Below the pieces are notes generated by a model. The model was given only the letters and a program-made list of their open reading frames with translations, ran no database searches and was not told where the DNA came from. The translations under genes and the position numbers were made by a program. A DNA stretch of 64,000 bases from Doris montereyensis (Eukaryota > Mollusca > Gastropoda > Nudibranchia > Dorididae), in NCBI GenBank assembly GCA_037039925.1, contig JAXRKP010001358.1, positions 30,001-94,000 on the forward strand, in the 5' to 3' direction. Below are positions 26,901 to 38,900 of this stretch, piece after piece. Numbering within the stretch: position 1 is the first letter of the stretch; each line of letters begins with the position of its first letter.

Positions 26901-29900
26901 AAAGACTATGACAGTGCACAAGTCTGCTTTCTAAGCGTCGCCCCATGTCAACATCGTACTGTATTGTTAGGTGGACAAGCAAGGGCTGGCTGGACACCTT
27001 CGTAATGGACATCTGGTGTGTCTGACTCATGATCGTCTTAAACTGGCACTTGCGACACTGTGTACGCATTATGAAATGTATAACAAGGTAGTACTAATGC
27101 ATATGTAATAATTGATGTTCTTCAAACAGGGAAACCAAATTTGGATAACAAATGCGTATTTAAATAAATAAATATTATGGGGGGAAATGGTGATGATAAT
27201 CTAAACAAACCCACGAAAAATTGTCCCAATAAGCTGGGGACCTTTCCCGTTTGGAGATCTCTTTCCGATTTGCCGGGTTCCCCAATTAGAGAGGTTCCAC
27301 TGTACTGAGTCAAGTAGTAGGCAAACATAGTTTCAGCTAAACACTCTCTTCATGCTAGTACTTACCTTAGGACACTTCAACTCCCAAGGAATGTCAGCCA
27401 TAACATCTACTGCATCAGCTCCTCCTACTCCAATACAAAGACCCCCAAGACCACCTGAATGCAAAGTGGAAATCATCAATTGACTGGGTCATGATAAGGC
27501 CACTAAGAAAAATATTTTCCTTATCTATAGCGGTTATTACAAATAAGATACCCGTTTATTGTTGCCAATCAAAGAGAATGGTAAAGCCCTGTAATTTACA
27601 TGATACATTGGATCTAAAGAGATATAAAGACGTGAGACAAGGCAAAGAGACAAACTTGGGGCAAATTTGAAGCAGGCTTTACCTCCATTTGGTGTATGAC
27701 TGTCAGTGCCAATCAGTAAAACACCTGGAAAACCGTAGTTTTCAAGAACAATCTGATGGAAGAAAAAATGAATTTATTTCCTGGAAATAAATCTTTGCAT
27801 CATAAATGTTTACTTCCTTTTTAGCAAAGAGTTTTGTTGAATTTGAATGTTGCTACTAGTTTTCATGACATAATTAGAACAACGAATTATAAACGATCTC
27901 TATGGTGCACCAAAAATACTCTTCAGGCAAAACTTCCAATTCAAATGTGCTGTGTCTTCTAATTTCAATGATAGAACTAACTTGATGAATGATTCCACTG
28001 CCTGGCTTCCAGAAACCCACTCCATATTTTGCACTGGCTGTCGCAAGAAAGTCATACACCTCCTTATTTACGTCCTGAAGAATATAACAGCGTTGAAATG
28101 AACAACAATTTTCCAGGCATAATCATCTTCACAAAAAAATTCTATCTACGACGTAAATCCAATTACCCTAAACAAACAAAAAAGCAGTAAAACCTACTTC
28201 ATAAAGTATAAAACAGAAGAAGAAGAAAAAAACAGAAATTTTTGTCGCCTGAAGAACCCATGAGACAAAATCTAAAAAGAAGAAGACATGTTACATAAAT
28301 TCAAAATATCTCAAAACACTGATTGCGCATAAGAACATGAAATACAATAAAAGTTTTAAAAAAGATAAAAGTAAAGGGAAGCTAGCAAGCAAATAAGAAC
28401 GCATGTTAGCAGTTATATACATGAGATTAACACCTTGAGTCTCTCACACCTGATAACTGTATCACCTCAATGGGCTTACTGTTGGTCACATGTTCTGGGG
28501 TAAAATCATTCAAATGAATGAATACTGCAATTTGTGTACAGCACCCACTTAATTCTATGCGACCTTCTGTGATGAGTTTATTTATCTACAGAAACATTTT
28601 CTTTACCACTATTAAAAAGTAGTTCAACTCTATACATATTATAACCAGAAAAAAAGAAGAAAAACAACACTCATACACTATGATATGACATGTCACTTTC
28701 CCTTATTTTGCTTCAATACAGGGAATGCCAGTTAAATCCACAATCAAGGGATCTTGATTAAAAGATCGACTTACATGAAAAATGGACTTATGTGATCTGT
28801 ATGAGTAATCTCCATTTATGGTTGTGATTAGTTTGAGGAGTCGATGTCAATTGGACTTGAGTCTCAGATGTTATCAGGGAAGTAAGATGTCGGTAGCTGA
28901 GTGGTTAGGTTTTTCCACACTCAACACAAGTGCAAATAGATACAAGCACTAGCCTGTGAGTAAAGATCTGCGTCAGACTAGCAGCCTGTACAGGAGAAAC
29001 TGGGATATGCTCCAGTGCTATGGATCGTAATGTCCTTACAGAAACTTTACTTCCTTACTTACACAAATCACAGAAGCTTCACTTTCATTCATAGCTCAAG
29101 CCCTAAAGGTTTTACCAAGAGTATGTGAACAGCGTTGAAGTTAAGTAATACTGTTTATTACACGCGACCATGACAAAAATCAATAATCATGTAGCGTAGT
29201 AGTAGTAAAAGGCCGACATGGAGTACATGGATTAGTTGAAACACAATGCTAAACACGTCTGCACTTAATATTAATTCTTGCATTCTAAGACAGAGAGGAA
29301 GAGAGAGACAGACAGAAAGACATACACAAACACAGGTGAACGAGGGTGTCATTTTTTTAACAATAAGACTAAGCTTCTAACGTTCTAACGTAAATAAAGA
29401 CAAACAGTGAGACACGGGCATGTCGAAAGTGAAGTGACATTAAATAATATGAAAGCCCCATAATATCCTGGCCACCATAAGGATCGAACCCGCGACCTTT
29501 GTGTCGGCACCCATCGCCTCGCCATGAAGAAAAAGCGTGCTACCAACCCTCCCCATGGAGACCAGGATTTTTTCCTGCCTATTCCTTGCATTTGTGCTGC
29601 CTTTGTTCCTATGGGCCTTTCCTATTACTTAATGTCATTTTCTTTATTATAAAGTTCACATTGTAATTAGTAATAACACTATAACAGGTATAAATTATGA
29701 TTGTAGCGTTCTACAGTTACTACACTGTACAATGCATTGTTGTTATAATAATAATAATATATTATGGCAATGTCAGTTGTACAGTGGGTCTTCACTAAAA
29801 GTTTAGCAGTTGAGAAAATCTGATTTGTGGGACAGGTAGCGCATATATGGGACGGGCAATGGTTTTGAGGAACTGTAACCCTATATAAACGTATGTTAAC

Positions 29901-32900
29901 AGTTATATACATGAGATTAACACCTTGAGTCTCACACCTGATAACTGTATCACCTCAATGGGCTTACTGTTGGTCACATATTCTGGGGTAAAATCATTCA
30001 AATGAATGAATACTGCAATTCGTGTGCAGCACCCACTCAATTCTATGCGACCTTCTGTGAGAAACATTTTCTTTACCACTATTAAAAAGTAGTTCAACTC
30101 TATACATATTATAACCAGAAAAAAAGAAGAAAAACAACACTCATACACTATAATATGACATGTCACTTTCCCTTATTTTGCTTCAATACAGGGAATGCCA
30201 GTTAAAAGCCCCATAGGAAGAAAGACGAGCAAACACAAGGAATAGGCAGAAAAATATCCAGGCCACCATGAGTGTCAAACCCGCGACCTCTATGTCGGCA
30301 TACATCGCCTCGCCATGAAGAGAAAGCGTGCTACCAACCGAGCTAACTACCCTCCCCATGGAGGCCAGGATTTTTTTCCTGCCTATTCCTTGCATTTGTG
30401 CTGCCTTTGTTCCTATGGGGCTTTCCTATTATTTAATGTCATTTCCTTTATTAAAAAGTTCACATTGTAATTAGTAATAAACTATAACTTAGTATAACAG
30501 GTATAAATTATGATTGTAGCGTTCTACAGTTACTACACTTTACAATGCATTGTTATTATAATAATAATAATATATTATGGCAATGTCAGTTGTACAGTGG
30601 GTCTTCACTAAAAGTTTAACAGTTGAGAAAATCTGATTTGTGGGACAGGCAGCGCATATATGGGACGGGCAACGGTATTGCTGGACTGTAACCCTGTAAG
30701 AACGTATGTTAACAGTTATATACATGAGATTAACACCTTGAGTCTCTCACACCTGATAACTGTATCACCTCAATGGGCTTTCTGTTGGTCACATGTTCTG
30801 GGGTAAAATCATTCAAATGAATGAATACTGCAATTCGTGTGCAGCACCCACTCAATTCTATGCGACCTTCTGTGAGAAACATTTTCTTTACCACTATTAA
30901 AAAGTAGTTCAACTCTATACATATTATAACCAGAAAAAAAAGAAGAAAAACAACACTCATACACTATAATATGACATGTCACTTTCCCTTATTTTGCTTC
31001 AATACAGGGAATGCCAGTTAAAAGCCCCATAGGAAGAAAGACGAGCAAACACAAGGAATAGGCAGAAAAATATCCAGGCCACCATGAGTGTCAAACCCGC
31101 GACCTCTATGTCGGCATACATCGCCTCGCCATGAAGAGAAAGCGTGCTACCAACCGAGCTAACTACCCTCCCCATGGAGGCCAGGATTTTTTCCTGCCTA
31201 TTCCTTGCATTTGTGCTGCCTTTGTTCCTATGGGGCTTTCCTATTATTTAATGTCATTTCCTTTATTAAAAAGTTCACATTGAATTAGTAATAACACTAT
31301 AACTTAGTATAACAGGTATAAATTATGATTGTAGCGTTCTACAGTTACTACACTTTACAATGCATTGTTATTATAATAATAATAATATATTATGGCAATG
31401 TCAGTTGTACAGTGGGTCTTCGCTAAAAGTTTAACAGTTGAGAAAATCTGATTTGTGGGACAGGCAGCGCATATATGGGACGGGCAACGGTATTGCTGGA
31501 CTGTAACCCTGTAAGAACGTATGTTAACAGTTATATACATGAGATTAACACCTTGAGTCTCTCACACCTGATAACTGTATCGCCTCAATGGGCTTTCTGT
31601 TGGTCACATGTTCTGGGGTAAAATCATTCAAATGAATGAATACTGCAATTTGTGTACAGCACCCACTTAATTCTATGCGACCTGTTATGAATTTATTTAT
31701 CTTTAGAAAGATTTTCTTTAACAGTATCAAAGGGCAATTCAATACTCATACTTTATAATATATATCATTTTCTATACTATTCAAATTAAGCAGTATCATC
31801 ATAGTATTGTTATAATATGTAATATAATGATTCATGTATATATAATAAAATTGATTATTAAACTTTGCTGATGAAGACATTCCTCATTACCTTTGCTCTT
31901 TTAAGATCTTGTTCTCCACTTATCTGGGCTTCAATCAGATGGTCACAATGGATAGTGCTTGGTACTGCAACTTTTGGCAAACCACTTGAAATAAACTGGA
32001 GCATTGCCATCTGGTTAAAAAACAAGACAACTTTAAATTTATTGGCTAAATTCAATGTAAATGTTTGTATAACAATTATCATAATCAGGATTAATTAAAA
32101 TGCAGCTTCAAAAATTCTTGAACCAGTCCGCCACATGAGTGAAAGGATATGTAAAATGTAAACTTCAGCATGAGATTTCATCTGAGCCCTTCAATGGTCT
32201 ACTAATTGTATATGTGTGTGTATGTATGAGGGGTATTTGTTCTTTGCTTTTTTTAAATTTTATTTTAATGACGCATTGTGTGGAAACAGAATAAATAAGA
32301 CAATAGGAAAACAGATCTCAATATCTCACAAAAATTTAAAAAAATTATTATAACTTCAAAGATAACTTTATTCAAAAGAGATGAACAGCAACATTACCTG
32401 AGCAGTAGCATCTTGCATGGCAACTCGATCAGGTCTGAGTTTCAAATAGCTAGTGCCTCTGACAATGTCCTGCAAAGATAGATAGAAATTTTTATCACCC
32501 TATAACAAATTAACGATGGCCAATATTTTGACACAAAGAACAATGAATATAAAAAGAATAGGGACAATATAACAACTATTTGTCCTGCTGAAAATATTGC
32601 ATTTAATTCCGTTAACAAAAATTGTAGAAGGGAAAAATGAAATTAGACACATCTAAGATAGACTTCTAAAATACTTTCTTTTCTTTTTTTAAACAAGAAA
32701 GAGGCATATTGATATCGAAAAATGAGAACTGCTAACCTGATTTTTAGGATCATCTAAATGCCCATATAAAATCTTTTCTGATAATGTAAGAGGGCGCCCC
32801 AGTCTGCAAAATACAAAACAATATTAAGCACACGTAGAAGCAACAGATTACTGGCAATAAAGGATACATCAAAATAATTTACAGTATATATATCTGTATC

Positions 32901-35900
32901 TACTTAATCAACGGAACTAAAGATCTCTCAGAAGTAAACAGGAAACAAAACAATAAATCAAAATCTATACACACTATACTCAGACAATTAATCAATTTCT
33001 TCCTACATCAGTTATGTATAAATGTTACAACGTGTCCTAACGGAGAGTGATAATTTAAGAATGTGATCTTTGCAAACTCAAACTTAAAGCAAGAGCAAAG
33101 TTAGTGATATCAAATATATATGTATAAGTTAGGGCCATGAAAGAAAATTATACATCAAATATTGTCCTTTTCATATATCTAGACCTAATAATATAGATGT
33201 TAACTAATGCAGTTTCTTTAACCCTTTGAGACCTAAGGCCCTATATTTATCTGCCCTATATACCTGGCTTCCTGAGCGAAAATTACAAAAAACGAACAGA
33301 GGTTAGTGAAACACTCATAGCCTGCAAATAAGTTGTTAGAAACTGATGAAATTTCAACATAATATACTCAAAAGGTCTGCCTGAAGGCTAGCGCCAGAAT
33401 TCCACCTTTGTGTGCCAATCTGACCAGCAGGTGGATCCACATTTGATGCACAGATACTCCTTGCAAAGTGAGCAGCAAATTGTGCTTTTCACCTTCTTGC
33501 AGGGGTTATCCTTATAAGCCACTCCAGGGTTCTGTCTCTCGTACCTGGTATGTTTCTCCATGCAGACAGCACAGAGATGACTAGATGAGGCATTTCCAGG
33601 TAGTGCTGCCCAGGTGTCAGGCGCACAGGGCAGGAAGCATTGCAAAGATTTCCGATTGCACTCGTGCGATAATTTCAAACAAGTGAAAGGCAAAGTTGTT
33701 GGATGAATCTGGTGAAGTGCAGCTGTTTCTTTGCTCCTGCCTGGAGTTGTAGCTTGTAGATGACATAAGAATTGTAGCAGGCCCACATGAAGCACTTGAT
33801 GAAGAGGCGTCTCGGCCATCGGCAATGGCTACGGCTGCGATGGAGTCAGGTCATCTGGTCATTCTTATCACAACCCCCATGTACAAATTATAATCCTTGA
33901 CTAGCTGAGGCATTTCAATTTCCAGCAGTGTGCCATCCTTATTCCTTCTATTGGCTATGACAACTTGCTGTGGGTCATGATAGTTTGAAATGAAGGCGAT
34001 TGGTTTCCGGTCTTACCATACCAAGCATGGCACGTTTTCACTGCAGAGATAGCGGCTTTCTCCTCGTTTCAATTTCTTGACCTTTTCAGGGATGCTGGAA
34101 ACAGCTTGCGGTTGGTTTGGATTGTTCCAACAATTCCAGTTCTCAGTTCATTCAAGGCATATTGAGAAAGATACCCAGAATTGTAATATCTGTCCATTAC
34201 CAAGACATGTGCCTTTCCCTCCAACTCACATGATGTCAGAAGACGACGCACCACTGTATTACCCACTATGCCTAAATTTCTCTCAATGACCTGAGCAGCA
34301 TCTGTGTACATCTCTGCATTGAGAATATATCCTGTCTCCCCTTCACACAATAAAAAAGCTTTGATGCCCTATTTCGTAGCCTTGTCTTTTATGTATTGCT
34401 TTATTGCGAGGCGATTTTTTGTTGGGATCATCCCCTCGTCGAGGCTCAAGTGTTTTCGGGGATTGTAGTAGGGACGGAACTTTACCAGCAAATCTTCAAG
34501 CATTGGCCTCACCTTATACACTTTGTCTGTTTTATCAATATTCTTATCCTCCTCATCTACAATGTGCAAGAATGTCCAGATAGCAAGAAAGCGGTCTCTT
34601 ACCATAACGCTGCGAAAACCGGGTGTAAATCCGATAAAGTCAGCACCGTCGTTTGTCCAGTAGTCGCGATAACTTGGTTCGATACACATATATTTTATGT
34701 AAATCCTAAGACCTATAAATCCCTTCATTTCCTCAACAGTTACATCTTTGAATGATTTTGCATGATAACTAGTGAGTTTGTCTCTACATGTTTGTTGGGC
34801 ACGCAGATTTGTCTTCTGTGTCACACTGTCCCAAAAATTATTGTCCGCAAACAAGGCAAGAAAGTCGAGGGATTCACTATCAGCTGTGAAAGAGTCTGGC
34901 ATGTTCATTGGACCTCTATCATTCTAAACAAAATCTAGATCTACATTTGGCTGTGTAAACTGGGTAGTCCACTCTGTTTCCATCTCTACCCTAGTGCTAG
35001 ATCTATTATCACCCCCATCACCTGTTTGGGTGACACGCCCCCTTTTCCCCCTTGGCCTAACATTGCTAACAATATCACCCAATGAAAGCTCACTTTCACT
35101 ACTCTCACTGGATCTAGAACTATCACTCCTTGACTCAAAGATATCACAGTCAAGGTCTTCTGCATCCGAAACATCCAACGAATCGATCGCCTGTTGTGTG
35201 GTAAACAGTCTAGATCTAGCCCTTTTACCAGTCAAAGTAGAGGGTGTGTCGAGTGCTCGCTTCATTTTCAATAATTTCACAAGAAGTCACAACAATGTGG
35301 TGGACGCCATATGCAATTTCTAAATCTCCCTCATTGAGAGATTTAAACGCGATTGGTCGACTATTTTTAGTATATTACCATGTGCTAACCCAATTCCCGG
35401 TCTACCGGGCACACAGCTATTCTGGCTGCCCCTTAAATTCCCGGGCCCATGGCCCCAAAGGGTTAAACAGTGCAGGAAATTTTATTACAACAAAAGTATT
35501 CATCTAACATTTGTGTTCACTACAAGGAGTTGCATGGTAGCCTTTATTTTCACACATAATGAGGCCAAAAGTTCTCAAAAACTCCAAAACTTTAAACTTC
35601 AACATAAGTAAATACAATTTTAAAAGTTCCTTCAAGGACCTTACAGTTACAGCTCACATAGAGCCAGAGCTCATCCCGGTTTCTACAACGTGTTAAGTGG
35701 AACAGGTGACATAAGACGCACATCTCTTGCAGGTTCTACTCTCAAGCTTGTGCTGGTACCCACTGGCACCGGGGCCATGTGGGAAAAATGCACACAGGAA
35801 CACTGTTGGGCAGTGCAATTCTAGGATTCAAACCTAGGACATCATGATGCGAAGTCCATTAACCTAACCACTAGGCCATTGCAAAATAAGCTTAAATCAT

Positions 35901-38900
35901 AATTAAATATATATGTGTAGACAAATTACAAACTTATTCTGAAAAATGACATTCTATAAAACTGACCACATGACCCTGACTTATGTCTCATCAAACACAT
36001 CAAAAAAAGTGTGGCAAATATATATATACTTATTGATAAACAGCATCATACCTTTCTTTAACAATTTTAACATTGTGCCCCATTTTGTCATAGTCTATGA
36101 ATTTATCTGTCTCGAAATGGCTCATGGCAACCTGGGGGATACAGCAAAACAATGTTCAAATATAAATTTTAATGATTCTTATTTTTAATTCAGTATCAAT
36201 AATATATGGAGATTAACATAATTTCATCAAATGATTTATAAACCATTTTACAATACAAGGTTCAAAAGACTGGAAGAAGAATTGATGAGGAAAATATTTT
36301 GAAAAAAGACAAAAAATGTGCAAAAGAAGATAACAAAAATAGTACAAAGACAGCATTTTAGGGGGGAAATTATCATTTCTTAACACAAGAAAATCGACTC
36401 GCTCAGCCAGCACAATGGCTGCCACGCGCTATTTGGCTCACCGACAGTCACCGCAGCGGTGTGGGCTGCCTAAGAAGTTTTACGAGTTCACAGGGAAGTC
36501 TGACTTTTGACCAGGCCATCACCAATCTATTGAATTCAGTCGCATGGCGATCATCTGGTCTCACCCAAGCCAAGCTTAACTCATTCACTACCATGACCGC
36601 ACACGTGTCGGCCTCAAGCGATAAGCCGCTCGCTCCCGAGATCGCACCCCTGTCGGCCTCGTATTTATTATTTTCTCTATATGAACCGACGCGTAGTCGG
36701 CCTTGGTATTTTACACACGGGGAGGCACTTTATTTATCTTCTCAGTGCAGAAGAGTCGAATTACTTATAGTGGCTTCCCTTGATTCAGGAGTAGATCTTC
36801 TGACACCGAGTTATGAAGTTACTGACTTCTAGATCTAGACCTACCGCATCTACGTCAAGATCGTCCAATTCTAGAATCCAGTCCCTAAATCTAAATCCTC
36901 CCACTTTAACCAGACCCATACACCCAGTCACTGACAGCGACAGTGACAGTACTGACACTGACACTCAAAATTATTGGTTGTACGGACACTTATGGGCATA
37001 TTGTGTGAAACGATGTTGGAAAATTTGATTTTTTTAAAAAGTTTGTGTGGGTAAAATATACCTTTTTTTAAATTGTCATAAAAAATAAACTATAAGAGAT
37101 AAATCAAAATTATTTTTGTATTACAAAGTTGTTGTAAAGGGCTTTATTTTGATGTAGTTTCATGCATGTAACATGTATGGTCAGGTCTGTGTGATTTTTT
37201 AAAATTTGTCTAAAATAGCCGGTAGTGAGTGGCTTTGTCTTGGCCCAAGGGCTGGTAGTGAGTGAGTTAACTAAGATGATTCCATTTTTTTCAATTTCGT
37301 AGGAGACAACAAGACCAATTACGTATCTGTGCAAACACACATTCTTATTATCAGCTCAATCACACACACCCTTAAAATAGACCAGCTCTGGCGATGGACT
37401 TGTCCTTGTAGGATTATACCATTCTACAATAGGGCAGACCTCCCATTCACCCTTGACAAATATTTGCCTGAAAATTTCTCAGGCCAGATGTTATGCAATA
37501 TTATACAAAACATACACTGTTACATAATATGGTGACAATGCTGAGACATCCAAACAATTACCTTATTACTATTAGTTTGCATTTTAAATATTTATAAATA
37601 ATATTAGCGAGTTTTCTAATGTTAACAGACAGGAAATATCCGTTCCCATTCTTCTCTAACCAATTTCATCGAAATTTATTTCTTAATTTTCTATAGATTT
37701 ATTGTCAATTCCTATCAACAAAGTCAAGAATTTCCAACCTGATGAAAGTTTCACAAGTTAAAGGTAGAGATCTAGATTGATACGCAGTTGTTAACAAAGC
37801 AAAGCGCCCAAATCGAACTGAGACTACGACTGAAACAATGCCTGAATCTCAATCTCAAACGGAAGTTCCAACGCCGGAAATCGAAAAATTTTAACTCGTT
37901 TCTTTCGACATTCGTCATTTGAATCGCAAATGTCCGAAAATAATTTTTTCTCATTCAGTGGAAAAATGTTGGCAAATGATAAAATTGCCGGCATTCCGCC
38001 TAAAGGCGGATAAATGGAAGGCCTGAATAGGGGTGACCAATAAATGAATCTTGTATAATCAAGCCTACTTCATGCAAAGTACAGCTGATGATGGACACCC
38101 CTTTAGAAATAGATTCAACCGATGGCCTTTTGGACATAACGAGCTTATGAGCCTGAACGCGTCCTTTTTCCTGTTTAAATACTAAATGGTTAACCAATCA
38201 GAAAGCATTATTTCAAAACAGGATTAAAACTAAAAGACGATGAGCGTAACACAGCAGAAGGGTAACAAGGAGGAATATTCAGGCCTCTCTTGGCCCGTCC
38301 TTCCTTCCCGGCAGATGCCGGGCATAGCTGAGAGGTTGGTAGCAAGCAAATGGCAAATCTCGGGCGCAGCGTTGAACAGAGTGCTACAAACTGGTATTTA
38401 CCCGTCATAGCTATACCAGGATTAAAATTTAACCTTTCAAAATAAAATTGTATCTTACAACAAAACTATAAAGATTACGATAAAAGAAAAGTTACTTACA
38501 GCCTGAGCTGCATTGGAACAAGTTGCATGGATGTAACGGGATGATCCATAACCAAAAAGATCAACCCCCTGAAATTAAGGGAATGAAAATTATTATATTT
38601 TGACATACATTCAATAAAAGCTAACAAATTCAGAATACGTGAATGCCATGAAATACAAAGAAATGAATGCCATAAAAATAATAAAATAATAAGGTAAATA
38701 AAGGTGGCATACTCTTGGACTGATTGAAAGAAAAAAGAAGAGTTAAAGATGCATGTATGTCTAGTAACACAAGAGAAGAGAGATAAATAAGGGCTCAAAA
38801 TTGTTTAAACTACAACTCTGATTGCTGTCTGTGTGTTAACTGATCTGATAGAATCTCTGTGTTGGGGGGGGGGGGGTTAACATACTTGTATAGATAGATA

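Larger units (their letters stand above)
28400..31690. repeat. tandem array of ~815-bp units in ACO2 intron 6
   Basis: The marker ATGTTARCAGTTATATACATG recurs at about 28404, 29892, 30706 and 31521. Spacings are about 1488, 814 and 815. The middle units are almost identical and the first is longer and older. The last is cut off near 31690. Each full unit holds a block beginning CACCTTGAGTCTC, an inverted-repeat tRNA-like element, and a TATTATAATAATAATA tract. Confidence 0.9.

Noticed and set aside
30272..30357. Functional tRNA gene
   Set aside because: A and B boxes are present, but the cloverleaf arms do not pair convincingly and the sequence is part of a repeated element.
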